Below are positions 41,040 through 49,547 of a DNA stretch of 64,000 nt, in pieces. Below the pieces are notes generated by a model that saw only the letters and a program-made list of their open reading frames with translations, ran no database searches and was not told where the DNA came from. Source of the stretch: CBDCFV01 sp965203835 (GTDB lineage: Bacteria > Chloroflexota > Dehalococcoidia > Lucifugimonadales > UBA3495); NCBI GenBank assembly GCA_965203835.1, contig OZ241919.1:930001-994000 (forward strand). Direction: 5' to 3'. A program made the translations under genes and the position numbers. Every line of letters starts with the position of its first letter. Positions within the stretch are counted from its first letter, which is position 1.

Positions 41040-41951
41040 ATGGAAACGATTCGCGTAGCCGCGCCGGCGACAACGGCCAACATGGGGCCGGGCTTCGATT
41101 GCCTTGGGATGGCGCTGGACATCTGGAACCGGGTGGAAGTAGTTCCCGGCACACCGCAGGCAGGGCATCCATTGGTGGACGTTACGGGAGAAGGGGCCGG
41201 GGAACTGGAGACCGGGCCCGACAACCTGGTATACCGGTCCATGACCTTCCTCTTCCACGAGGCGGACCGGGAGATGCCGGAGATCAGCATACGCTGCCGG
41301 AACGACATCCCGTTGGCCCGGGGCCTCGGCAGCAGCGCCGCCGCCATAGCCGCCGGGTTGGCTGCGGCCAACAGGCTATGCTCGCAAGCCTTTTCGCCCA
41401 ACGAGTTGCTGGAAATGGCGGCAACCATTGAAGGCCACCCGGACAACGTGGCCGCCGCCGTTCTGGGCGGGCTTCAATTGGTGGTGAGCGATCAACAGCA
41501 GCTATACACTGTGTCGGTGAACCTCCCGCCCGAGGTGCACGCGGTACTGTTCATACCGGACACACGGATCGCCACAGCCGACGCCAGAGCCGTGCTGCCA
41601 ACGGAACTGAGCATAGCCGACGCGGTGTTCAACATGGGTCGCACGGCCCTGCTGGTAGCGGGGATGGCTACCAACCATCCGGAGTATCTTGGCGTCGCCA
41701 CCCAGGACCGGTTGCACCAGCCTTACCGGCAGACTTTGTTCCCGGCCATGAAGCTGCTGTTCCAAGCCGCCACCGACGCCGGGGCCTTGGGGGTGTTCCT
41801 TTCGGGCAGCGGCTCTACCGTGCTGGCGCTGACCAAGGGCAGGGAGATGACCGTGGCATACGAGATGGCCGAGGCAGCCAAGCAGGCGAACGTGAGCGGC
41901 AAGATACGCATTACCCAGCCCACGATCCGGGGGGCGCACGTAGAGAGGTAG
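41040..41951 (+). CDS. thrB: homoserine kinase
   Basis: A 303-residue GHMP kinase that phosphorylates homoserine in threonine synthesis. ATTANMGPGFDCLGMALD near the start, the ATP-binding loop PLARGLGSSAAA near residue 92, and the third motif GVFLSGSGSTVLAL near residue 250 are all present. Family length is usual (about 300). It begins eight bases after the phosphonohydrolase stop and precedes aspartokinase, so two steps of the aspartate pathway are clustered. Confidence 0.94.
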   Translation: METIRVAAPATTANMGPGFDCLGMALDIWNRVEVVPGTPQAGHPLVDVTGEGAGELETGPDNLVYRSMTFLFHEADREMPEISIRCRNDIPLARGLGSSAAAIAAGLAAANRLCSQAFSPNELLEMAATIEGHPDNVAAAVLGGLQLVVSDQQQLYTVSVNLPPEVHAVLFIPDTRIATADARAVLPTELSIADAVFNMGRTALLVAGMATNHPEYLGVATQDRLHQPYRQTLFPAMKLLFQAATDAGALGVFLSGSGSTVLALTKGREMTVAYEMAEAAKQANVSGKIRITQPTIRGAHVER

Positions 41952-41976
41952 GCCGGGCGGATAGGCCCCGTATTAT

Positions 41977-42002
41977 GGATTCCCGCCTTCGCGGGAATGA
42001 CG
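41977..42002 (+). repeat. hairpin repeat between thrB and lysC
   Basis: Contains ATTCCCGCCTTCGCGGGAAT, a perfect 8-base stem with a 4-base loop, flanked by GG and GAC. Confidence 0.85.
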
Positions 42003-42071
42003 TGTCGGGTAATGAGCCAAGTTTTGAGATAGTTACCAAGTGAATGCAAGCATCTACGGAGAGATACTGAT

Positions 42072-43322
42072 TTGGCGTTGATAGTCCACAAATACGGGGG
42101 GTCGTCGGTTGCGGACGCCGACAAAATTCTCAACGCCGCCCGCCGCATCGGCCAGGCAAAGGATTCGGGTATGGACGTGGTGGCGGTGGTCTCGGCCATG
42201 GGTGACACGACCGACGAGCTTATCTCGCTGGCCCAGTCCATCACCGCCCGGCCGGACCCCAGGGAGCTTGACCTGCTGCTTTCGACCGGAGAGTTGGTTT
42301 CCTGCACGCTGGTGACGATGGCCCTGCGGACGCTGGGTTACCAAGCTATCAGCTTGTCCGGCGTCCAAGCGGGTATACGGACCGACACAACCTACGGCAG
42401 CGCCCGGATTTATCGAGTGGAAACCGACCGTGTGAAGAAAGAGCTGGCTGCGGGAAGGTTGGTGGTCGTGGCCGGATTCCAGGGAGCAACGGAAGACCTG
42501 GACGTGACAACCCTGGGCAGGGGCGGCTCTGACACGACGGCGGTGGCGTTGGCCGCAGCACTGGGGGCCGACCGGTGCGACATCTACACCGACGTAGAAG
42601 GCATCTACACCGCAGACCCGCGACTGGTCCCCAAGGCCCGCAAGCTTGACGATATAGACTACGAGGAGATGCTGGAACTGGCCAACTATGGAGCCAAAAT
42701 GCATCCCAGATCTATCGAACTGGGAGCGGTCTATAATATCCCGATTTACGTGGCTTCAAGCTTCAGCGACGCCAGCGGCACACTGATACACAACAAACAT
42801 GCACATAGCAAACAGGATGACGGCTCGATGGAATATAGAGTCAAGGTTACCGGGATCGCCAGCACCACCAACGTCGCCAAGATTACCGTCCGCTCGGTGC
42901 CCGACCGTCCCGGCATCGCCGCCGCCCTGTTCGAACCCTTGGCGCAGGCCGGCATCAGTGTCGACACCATCGTACAGAACACCAGCGTCGAACGGGCCAC
43001 CGACATAAGCTTCACCGTCAGCAGAACAGACCTGCCGAAGGCGCTGGAGCACATGGAAGCGGTGACGCCGGAGGTTGGGGCCGGGGGGCTGGCGAGCGAC
43101 CCGACACTAGCCTCGGTGAGCATAGTGGGGTCCGGGATGCAGAACGCACCGGGATACGCCTCCCGTATGTTTCGCATCCTGGCGGACGGCAACATCAACA
43201 TCGACATGATAACCACTTCGGAGATCAGGATTTCGTGCGTCATCCGTGAAGACCAGGTTGCCGAAGCAGTCCGCTTACTCCATCGCGGCTTCCAGTTGGA
43301 TGACGACTCTCCGTCCGGCTGA
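42072..43322 (+). CDS. lysC: aspartate kinase
   Basis: A 416-residue aspartokinase, the first enzyme for lysine, threonine and methionine. The kinase domain shows IVHKYGGSSVAD at the start, LLSTGELVS, and GRGGSDTTAVALAAAL; two ACT domains follow from about residue 268 (ITVRSVPDRPGIAAAL and VSIVGSGMQNAPGYASRM), indicating feedback inhibition by lysine and/or threonine. The start is TTG with GGAGAG nine bases upstream. A hairpin repeat lies between it and thrB. Confidence 0.95.
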   Translation: MALIVHKYGGSSVADADKILNAARRIGQAKDSGMDVVAVVSAMGDTTDELISLAQSITARPDPRELDLLLSTGELVSCTLVTMALRTLGYQAISLSGVQAGIRTDTTYGSARIYRVETDRVKKELAAGRLVVVAGFQGATEDLDVTTLGRGGSDTTAVALAAALGADRCDIYTDVEGIYTADPRLVPKARKLDDIDYEEMLELANYGAKMHPRSIELGAVYNIPIYVASSFSDASGTLIHNKHAHSKQDDGSMEYRVKVTGIASTTNVAKITVRSVPDRPGIAAALFEPLAQAGISVDTIVQNTSVERATDISFTVSRTDLPKALEHMEAVTPEVGAGGLASDPTLASVSIVGSGMQNAPGYASRMFRILADGNINIDMITTSEIRISCVIREDQVAEAVRLLHRGFQLDDDSPSG

Positions 43323-43388
43323 TAGCGTTCCGCGATCACGAGACGAGCGAATGATTACCGCCGCACTCTTCATTAGGGGCATACACTC

Positions 43389-44102
43389 TTGCCTGCAATT
43401 TTTTTGTCGGTGGTAATCCCGGTTTACAACGAGGAAGCTCGTATCCGGGGCACGTTGGACAGTGTCGTGTCCTTTCTCTCCGACTGGCATCATACTTGGG
43501 AGGTGATAGTGGCGGATGACGGCAGCACCGATGCCTCTCCTGAAATAATCGCCGAGTTTAGCGCCCTCTATCCCAACCTCCACGCGCTCAGCTTGCCCCA
43601 TCGCGGCAAAGGATGGGCGGTAAAGAACGGTATGCTCAGCGCCCAGGGAGAGTACCGGCTTCTCTGCGACGCCGACCTTTCAGTACCCATAGAGCAAGTG
43701 GAAAGGCTCCTGCCTCCCCAGACCGAAGGGGCCGACATCGCCATCGGGTCCAGGGAAGCCGCCGGAGCGCGGCGCATCGGAGAGCCGGAGCGACGCCATA
43801 TCATGGGCAGGGCTTACAACATGCTGGTACGGTTTCTGGCCGTCCCAGGTGTGAGAGACACTCAATGCGGGTTCAAGTGTTTTCGAGGCGCGGCAGCGGC
43901 CCACCTGTTCCAGGGCCAGACCATGGACGGCTTCAGCTTCGACGTGGAGACCCTGCTGCGAGCGCGCCGCGCCGGGATGTCATTGAAAGAGGTTGGCGTA
44001 GACTGGCACTACCGGGAACACAGCAAGGTGAGGCCCCTGCGGGACAGTCTGGCCATGACCTGCGACCTTTTGAGGATACGATGGAGGTACCGGGGTGCAT
44101 GA
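43389..44102 (+). CDS. family 2 glycosyltransferase, dolichyl-phosphate glucosyltransferase-like
   Basis: A 237-residue GT-A enzyme. VVIPVYNEEARIRGTLDS at the start, VADDGSTDASPEI near residue 41 and LLCDADLSVP near residue 92 hold the nucleotide-sugar and metal sites; CGFKCFRG and FDVETLLRARRAG are typical of the polyprenyl-phosphate sugar transferases (AGL/DPG type). It would load a sugar onto a lipid carrier for envelope glycans. No membrane helix is visible. The start is TTG with AGGGGC upstream. Confidence 0.88.
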   Translation: MPAIFLSVVIPVYNEEARIRGTLDSVVSFLSDWHHTWEVIVADDGSTDASPEIIAEFSALYPNLHALSLPHRGKGWAVKNGMLSAQGEYRLLCDADLSVPIEQVERLLPPQTEGADIAIGSREAAGARRIGEPERRHIMGRAYNMLVRFLAVPGVRDTQCGFKCFRGAAAAHLFQGQTMDGFSFDVETLLRARRAGMSLKEVGVDWHYREHSKVRPLRDSLAMTCDLLRIRWRYRGA

Positions 44103-44303
44103 ATTTCCGGGAGTCATTGGCGCAATCTGCGGGCGCAATCTGCGTCAGGGATCACGGACAGACGCGCCAAATCTCTTGCGAACTCGGGTTGAATGTACTT
44201 GATGATATGCAATCCCCATGATATAACGTCAAACTCAAGATGAATCTCCCGGCAGTGCAATATCCAATACTTTTGATTTGTTGAAGAAGGGGTGGAGATC
44301 GAG

Positions 44304-45083
44304 GTGACTAGTCAAATTAACAACTCCAGACTGAAACGCGACTTGAGCAGGGATGCCATCGCCCTCGCCCTGGAAGGCGAATGGGAGCGTGCATCCGAGG
44401 TCAACCGCGCCCTGCTGGAGTTGTACGAGAACGACGTAGAGGCAATGAATCGCTTGGGCAAGGCGCTCATGGAGTTGGGCCGCTACACCGAGGCCCGGGA
44501 AGTTTTGGGCCGGGCCACCGAACTGGCCCCTTACAACAACATCGCCAAGAAGAACCTTGGCCGGTTGGAACTGTTGGAATCCCGGCCGGCATCCACCATG
44601 CAGGGGCGCAAAGCGGGGGGCGTTCCGCGGTTGTTCATTGAAGAAAGCGGCAAGTCCGGCACGACACTGTTGAGAAAGTCGGCCACCGGGCAGACGGCGG
44701 CAAGGATCGCTCCCGGTGACCCGGTCACCCTTACCATCGAACACGAAGCAATCAATGTGTACACAAGGGAAGGCGACTACCTTGGCCAGGTCGAACCCAA
44801 GTTGGGTACCAGGCTCATCCGTATGATGCGGGGCGGAAACCGGTACGAGGCCGCCATCATCGGTGTCAACCAACAGGGCATCTCCATTATCATCCGCGAA
44901 GTCTACCGGAACAGGGCTTTGCAGAAGGTGTACTCGTTCCCAACCAGGACCAAGGACGAACACCGGATATACCTCAACGAAAGCCTGACCAACTACGCCA
45001 GGGACGAAGACCTTGATGAAGAAGACGAGGACGGGGTAATCGTGGAGGACGAACTGGAGTCCGCCTGGACCGAAAACGAATAA
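44304..45083 (+). CDS. TPR-repeat protein with acidic tail
   Basis: A 259-residue protein. Residues about 15-90 form two tetratricopeptide repeats (ALEGEWERASEVNRALLELYENDVEAMNRLGKALMELGRYTEAREVL); a beta-rich middle domain (PVTLTIEHEAINVYTREGDYLGQVEPKLG) and a very acidic C-terminus follow. No enzyme motif is seen. A GTG 12 bases upstream is too close to its ribosome site, so the GTG at 44304 with GGAG six bases ahead is chosen. The role is probably protein-protein interaction. A GC-rich hairpin follows. Confidence 0.78.
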   Translation: MTSQINNSRLKRDLSRDAIALALEGEWERASEVNRALLELYENDVEAMNRLGKALMELGRYTEAREVLGRATELAPYNNIAKKNLGRLELLESRPASTMQGRKAGGVPRLFIEESGKSGTTLLRKSATGQTAARIAPGDPVTLTIEHEAINVYTREGDYLGQVEPKLGTRLIRMMRGGNRYEAAIIGVNQQGISIIIREVYRNRALQKVYSFPTRTKDEHRIYLNESLTNYARDEDLDEEDEDGVIVEDELESAWTENE

Positions 45084-45143
45084 CACCTCGTTTCCCGGTC
45101 CTCCATCCTCACCTCCCGGCGCTGACGCCCCGTGTGAGACCTC

Positions 45144-45177
45144 GGCGGCGGCCGTTCCCCTAGTCGCGGCCGCCGCC
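45144..45177. terminator. strong GC-rich hairpin downstream of the TPR gene
   Basis: GGCGGCGGCCG and CGGCCGCCGCC pair perfectly over 11 bases with a 12-base loop, 60 bases after the stop. No T-run follows, so it would end transcription only with a factor, or protect the 3' end. Confidence 0.5.
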
Positions 45178-45186
45178 TGCGCGCTA

Positions 45187-45215
45187 TTGACATACACTCA
45201 CGCCTAGGCTATCTT
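45187..45215 (+). promoter_or_regulatory. promoter of the glmS-mutase operon
   Basis: A perfect TTGACA is followed after 17 bases by TATCTT (four of six). The transcript would start near 45222, leaving a leader of about 280 bases before the glmS start codon. Confidence 0.55.
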
Positions 45216-45325
45216 ACCTCTGGCTTTTCACGTCATTCGCAGCGCAGACAAGCGCCAAGCCGACGATATGCGATGGCCTTAGTTGCGAAAGACACACCTC
45301 CACCTGAGTCTCTTTGATATTGCCC

Positions 45326-45502
45326 ATGATCGACAAGCCGGTGGACGCTCAAGAGCCGCTATCTTGCCGGTGTTCAGCACCCCTCTTCGAAGTTGACGCG
45401 CAAGGTCCCATAACCCCACCAAGACGGCCTGCGCCGGAACACGTTGGCTGCCGGGCTGTCCAGTCCTGTCCAGGATGTGGGACGACCATACGAGGTGATT
45501 AG
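45326..45502 (+). CDS. possible small cysteine-rich protein in the glmS leader
   Basis: A 58-residue frame ending one base before the glmS start. It has LSCRCSAPLFEVD and, near the end, GCRAVQSCPGCGTTI, reminiscent of a Com-type zinc ribbon (CxC...CxxC). No ribosome site precedes its ATG, and it may be chance coding in a leader RNA. If translated it would couple directly to glmS. Confidence 0.3.
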   Translation: MIDKPVDAQEPLSCRCSAPLFEVDAQGPITPPRRPAPEHVGCRAVQSCPGCGTTIRGD

Positions 45503-45503
45503 T

Positions 45504-47345
45504 TTGTGCGGTATCGCTGGATACTGCGGGCATGATCCGGCCCTTCCTCACGTAGTAGAAATGCTCGGACGGCTTGAGTACCGGGGCTACGACAGCGCCG
45601 GTGTGGCCGTGGTTGAGCCGGGGCGCCCCCTGTACATTCGGAAGGACGCCGGAAAGCTTGACATTGTGGCCGAACAGTGTTGGCCGACATCCGAGGGAAC
45701 CCTGGGCATCGGCCACACCCGGTGGGCCACCCACGGCAAACCCACCATGGAAAACTCCCACCCCCATACCGACTGCACTCAAAACGTCGCCGTATGCCAT
45801 AACGGCATCGTAGAGAACCACGGAGCCCTGCGGCAGCGCCTGATGGAATCGGGCCATGTGTTCCGTTCCGAGACCGATACCGAAGTCATTCCCCACTTGG
45901 TGGAAGAGGGGCTTGCCGCCGGCGCCTCCTTCGAGGAAGCCGTCAGGTCGGCGGTGGACCAGATAACCGGGGCCCATGCCATCGTCGCGGTGGATACCCG
46001 CAACCCGGATGAAATAATCGGCGTCCGCATCGGCCATGCCGGGGGCTTGGTTGTGGGTTACGGGGACGACGCCATGTACCTGGCCAGCGACCTTCCTGCC
46101 CTGATGGGTCACGCCAAGTCGGTTGTGCACCTGAAAGACCGGGAGATGGCGGTGGTAAGCCGCAAGAAGACCCGGTTCACCACCGTTGACGGGCTGGAGG
46201 TTGAAAGGAAGCACCAGAAGGTAATCGGCAACGCTTGCAGCCCCACCAATGGGAAGTTTCCTCATTACATGCTCAAAGAGATCATGGAGCAACCCCAGTC
46301 CCTGCACAACGCCCTTCGCGGAAGGGTGGACGTCAAGCGGCAGACCGTGGAACTGGAAGGGTTCCCTTTCTCTCAGGAACGTGTGTCCCAGTTCAAGCGG
46401 GTGGTCCTGCTGGGCATGGGCACCAGTTACCACGCGGCTATGGCGGGCCGGTACATGATGGAATCCGTAGCCCGCATTCCCTGCCAAGTGGAAAACGCCT
46501 CCGAATTCCGTTACATGGACCCCGTGGTGGACTCGGACACCCTCATCGTGGCCGTCACCCAGTCCGGAGAGACGGTGGACAGCCTGGCAGCGTTGGAGAG
46601 TCTGGGCGCCAAAGGGGCGCCGTTGATAGTGATCTGCAACGTGCCCGGCTCGGAAGCCACCCGGGTTGCCGACTACACTATGTCCATCAACGCCGGGCCG
46701 GAGATTGGCGTGGCCAGCACGAAGACCGCCACCGGGTCCATGCTCTGCCTGTACCTGCTGTCCATCTACCTCGGCCAGACCCGGGGCACCCTGCCAGTGT
46801 CCAAGAGAAGGTTGCTGCTGAACGAGGTCATGCACTTGCCCAACCTCGTTGGGCAGGCCTTGCAGACCGCAGAGCATATACGCGATGTGGCCCGACGCTT
46901 CAGCCTGGCTTCAAACGTTCTGGTGATGGGCCGGGGAATCAGCACGCCAACGGCGTTGGAAGGAGCGCTGAAAATCAAGGAGATCAGCTATATCCACGCC
47001 GAGGGCTATGCCGCCGGCGAGATGAAACACGGGCCTATTGCCCTGATCGACCGCCACACCATCACCGTGGCCGTCGCCCCGAAAGACCAGATGTACCAGA
47101 AGATGCTTGGCAACGTGTCGGAGGTCAGGGCGAGAGAAGGGAAAGTTGTTGCCCTGGCCACCAAGGGGGATGACGTTCTTGCGCACGACGCCACCGACGT
47201 GATCGAAATTCCGCCCGTGCCGTATCTGCTGTCGCCCATTGTTGCCGCCGTGCCGCTGCAACTGCTGGCTTACGAGATAGCCGTGGCCCGCGGGAATCCT
47301 GTGGACATGCCGCGAAACCTGGCCAAAACCGTTACCGTTGAGTAA
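45504..47345 (+). CDS. glmS: glutamine-fructose-6-phosphate aminotransferase
   Basis: A 613-residue GlmS making glucosamine-6-phosphate from fructose-6-phosphate and glutamine. Starting at the TTG at 45504, with GAGGTGA five bases ahead, the product begins (M)CGIAGYCG, so Cys2 becomes the N-terminal nucleophile after Met removal; longer frames would bury it. EYRGYDSAGVA, HTRWATHGKP and HNGIVEN complete the glutaminase site; two SIS domains follow (TQSGETVDSLAAL, KEISYIHAEGYAAGEMKHGPIALI), ending NLAKTVTVE. It overlaps the mutase gene by eight bases. Confidence 0.96.
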   Translation: MCGIAGYCGHDPALPHVVEMLGRLEYRGYDSAGVAVVEPGRPLYIRKDAGKLDIVAEQCWPTSEGTLGIGHTRWATHGKPTMENSHPHTDCTQNVAVCHNGIVENHGALRQRLMESGHVFRSETDTEVIPHLVEEGLAAGASFEEAVRSAVDQITGAHAIVAVDTRNPDEIIGVRIGHAGGLVVGYGDDAMYLASDLPALMGHAKSVVHLKDREMAVVSRKKTRFTTVDGLEVERKHQKVIGNACSPTNGKFPHYMLKEIMEQPQSLHNALRGRVDVKRQTVELEGFPFSQERVSQFKRVVLLGMGTSYHAAMAGRYMMESVARIPCQVENASEFRYMDPVVDSDTLIVAVTQSGETVDSLAALESLGAKGAPLIVICNVPGSEATRVADYTMSINAGPEIGVASTKTATGSMLCLYLLSIYLGQTRGTLPVSKRRLLLNEVMHLPNLVGQALQTAEHIRDVARRFSLASNVLVMGRGISTPTALEGALKIKEISYIHAEGYAAGEMKHGPIALIDRHTITVAVAPKDQMYQKMLGNVSEVRAREGKVVALATKGDDVLAHDATDVIEIPPVPYLLSPIVAAVPLQLLAYEIAVARGNPVDMPRNLAKTVTVE

Positions 47346-49266
47346 CGGCCCAAGGGACCTGTCTACCGACAGTCCCGCATCATACCCTAGTCCCAATCCT
47401 CCCATCGACCGGCTGCAAGGCACTGACGGCATCCGCCGCCGCGTAGCCCTTTCCTCTGAGTCCGCCGTACATGGCCTTTCCCCCTTGGATGCCTATATCC
47501 AAAGGGGCGTCATTACCGAGCAGTTCCTGGAGCAGTACACCTATGCCTACTGCTCCGGCCTGTCTCGAGGATCCGAGGTGGTGATCGGATGGGACCCCAG
47601 GGATACGGAAGGGATTTTCACGTCGGCTGTCGTGTCGGGCGTTCGGAAGTCGGGATGCGCCGCCGTTGTGGTAGGCGTCTTCCCCACGCCGGGCATTGCC
47701 TTGTACCAAATCTGGCGCGGCGCGGCTGCGTCACTGGCGGTTACGGCAAGCCACAACCCGGCCGAGTACAACGGACTGAAAATCTTCCAGGGCCCGCAGG
47801 CAATGAAGATGTTTGCCGATGAAGAGCGGGAGCTTACCAGACGGGTAATCGCCCTGGACTATGCCAGCCAAGTTCAGCCGTTGCGTCCCTTGGGCAATCG
47901 AATAGATGCCAGGGCGGAAGCGCTGGACATCATCAACCGGTTCCACCTCGATCCCCGCAACTCGTGGCTTGATGAAGGAGATACCCTGGGCGACTTCCCG
48001 CTGATTGTGGACGCCGCCAACGGGGCCTACTCGGGAATAGTGGCGCACCTGTTACGGAGGATTCACGACGGCGATGTGGTGGAGGTAAACGGCGACGCTG
48101 CCTCCGGACAAGTGAACTTCAGGGGCGGGGTAACCGACCTGGAGGGAATCACCGAAATTCAACGGGCCGACCCGCGTTTCAACGACCATGCCGGAGTACA
48201 GGAGGTCTTTCACAGGCACGGTAAAGCAATGGTGTTCGACGCCGACGGGGACAGGTTCTTTCGCTTGGACTACGATCCCCAAGGGGACAAGATACTGGTA
48301 GGCGCCGGAGACAGGAACGCTATACTCCAAGCTGCGTATCTCGCCGGAATGGATTCCCGCCTTCGCGGGAATGACGGATGGGACAGGAGTGACGGACGGG
48401 ACAGGAGTGACGGACGGAATGACCAGTCCGACGACCTCTTCGTCACCACGGTGGAGAGTGATCTGAACGCGTATCGCGCCGCCGAGGACCTGGGGTTCCG
48501 GACCATTCTTACCGGAGTGGGCGATATACGGATTTTGCGCCATGCCGTGGACAACCCTCACCGGTTCGCCGTCGGCAGCGAGGAAAGCGGTCACACCATT
48601 ACCCCCGGGTTGCTCACGACGCGCGCCGGAGAAGACGTGCAGGTATTCGTCACCAACGGGCTGAAAAGCGCCATCAACACCTTCGTCGCGTCAAAGGGCA
48701 AGACGCCGCATGAAGTGCACCAGCCGTTCACTGCCGGCTTCAAACGAAACTTCGCCGTTTACCACGTCCGAAAAGAACTCTTCCATAGCGGCAGCGATGT
48801 CTACAATGGCGTTGAACGGTTGATTACCACCGAGGCCCGCTTGGGACAAGTCGAGCGGGTTGCCTTCGACGATGAGCCGGACTTGTTGTACTTGGCCATG
48901 CGGGATGCCGCGGGACATCAAAATGCGGCGGTCTTCGTTCGAAACTCCGGCACGGAGGACAGGGTCGGCGTATCCGTGCGAGGGAGGCTGGGAGACTCGG
49001 AGACCCTCACGTCCATTGGAATTCTGGCCGCGGGATATATTGCCGGTTCCATGAAGGACCGCACAAATCCAATGGCGCTGGCGGAGCAGGAAGTCCTTGC
49101 GGCTTTGAAGGAAGAACCAAGACTGTTCGAGGACTGCCCGGTGAACCAGGAAGTCGACAAGGAGCGTTTATTCAGGGAAATGGTCTCTCACAACCTGATT
49201 GCGCAGACGCAGCGTCGGGAATATCAGATCACTCCCCTGGGCTTGAAAACGCTGGAGGTGTGGTAA
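47338..49266 (+). CDS. phosphohexomutase (GlmM/PGM family) with an in-frame repeat insertion
   Basis: A 642-residue alpha-D-phosphohexomutase. QGTDGIRRR near residue 27, phosphoserine loop VTASHNPAEYNG (Ser138), metal loop DADGDRFF, and the sugar loop GSEESGHT followed by RNSGTEDRVGV are all present. Coupling to glmS (TTG start overlapping its end) suggests glucosamine-phosphate mutase activity, although the family also includes phosphogluco- and phosphomannomutases. Residues about 338-365 (MDSRLRGNDGWDRSDGRD...) are encoded by a hairpin repeat plus an 18-bp tandem duplication, inserted between the metal loop and VTTVESD. The frame stays open. Confidence 0.88.
   Translation: MSNGPRDLSTDSPASYPSPNPPIDRLQGTDGIRRRVALSSESAVHGLSPLDAYIQRGVITEQFLEQYTYAYCSGLSRGSEVVIGWDPRDTEGIFTSAVVSGVRKSGCAAVVVGVFPTPGIALYQIWRGAAASLAVTASHNPAEYNGLKIFQGPQAMKMFADEERELTRRVIALDYASQVQPLRPLGNRIDARAEALDIINRFHLDPRNSWLDEGDTLGDFPLIVDAANGAYSGIVAHLLRRIHDGDVVEVNGDAASGQVNFRGGVTDLEGITEIQRADPRFNDHAGVQEVFHRHGKAMVFDADGDRFFRLDYDPQGDKILVGAGDRNAILQAAYLAGMDSRLRGNDGWDRSDGRDRSDGRNDQSDDLFVTTVESDLNAYRAAEDLGFRTILTGVGDIRILRHAVDNPHRFAVGSEESGHTITPGLLTTRAGEDVQVFVTNGLKSAINTFVASKGKTPHEVHQPFTAGFKRNFAVYHVRKELFHSGSDVYNGVERLITTEARLGQVERVAFDDEPDLLYLAMRDAAGHQNAAVFVRNSGTEDRVGVSVRGRLGDSETLTSIGILAAGYIAGSMKDRTNPMALAEQEVLAALKEEPRLFEDCPVNQEVDKERLFREMVSHNLIAQTQRREYQITPLGLKTLEVW
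48351..48420 (+). repeat. hairpin repeat plus 18-bp tandem duplication inside the mutase gene
   Basis: The ATTCCCGCCTTCGCGGGAAT hairpin is followed by GGGACAGGAGTGACGGAC twice (48380-48397 and 48398-48415). The 32 bases from 48351 are identical to those from 50511. The insertion keeps the reading frame. Confidence 0.88.
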
Positions 49267-49291
49267 CAGGTATCCCGGCGGGGACCCCGCT

Positions 49292-49531
49292 TCAACCCGA
49301 GGCGGCTTGGCGAATAAGCTCCGCAAGGCGCGCCTGCTCACCCGGTATGTCCGCCGGTTGAACCGGGATGGGGAGGGCGCTCAACGCCTCGACCACAATG
49401 CCCTCAAGCACTGACCGCTCCTGGTCCGACAGGCCCCAACGCCGGCTCACGTCGTCGGCGCCGTAAAGAACGGCTTGGCGAAACCCGTAATCAGCCACCG
49501 CGCGGTCGGATATCTCTATTACCTTTTCCAT
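49292..49531 (-). CDS. hypothetical protein, 79 residues
   Basis: A small, probably helical protein not recognised from any family. It starts MEKVIEISDRAVADYGFRQAVLYGADDV and has no cysteine, membrane or catalytic motif. It follows the SDR gene by 16 bases on the same strand, so it is likely co-transcribed with it and may be a partner of unknown use. GGGGGAC upstream is a weak ribosome site. It converges on the mutase gene, 25 bases away. Confidence 0.6.
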   Translation of the reverse strand: MEKVIEISDRAVADYGFRQAVLYGADDVSRRWGLSDQERSVLEGIVVEALSALPIPVQPADIPGEQARLAELIRQAASG

Positions 49532-49547
49532 ATCGGTCCCCCGCGTA

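Noticed and set aside
45216..45503. glmS ribozyme in the leader
   Set aside because: An AAGCGCCAA stretch recalls the cleavage site, but the conserved core and pseudoknot sequences that should follow are absent.
45279..46877. 532-residue open frame on the minus strand
   Set aside because: Antisense to glmS, whose frame has clear conserved motifs; no ribosome site or family match.
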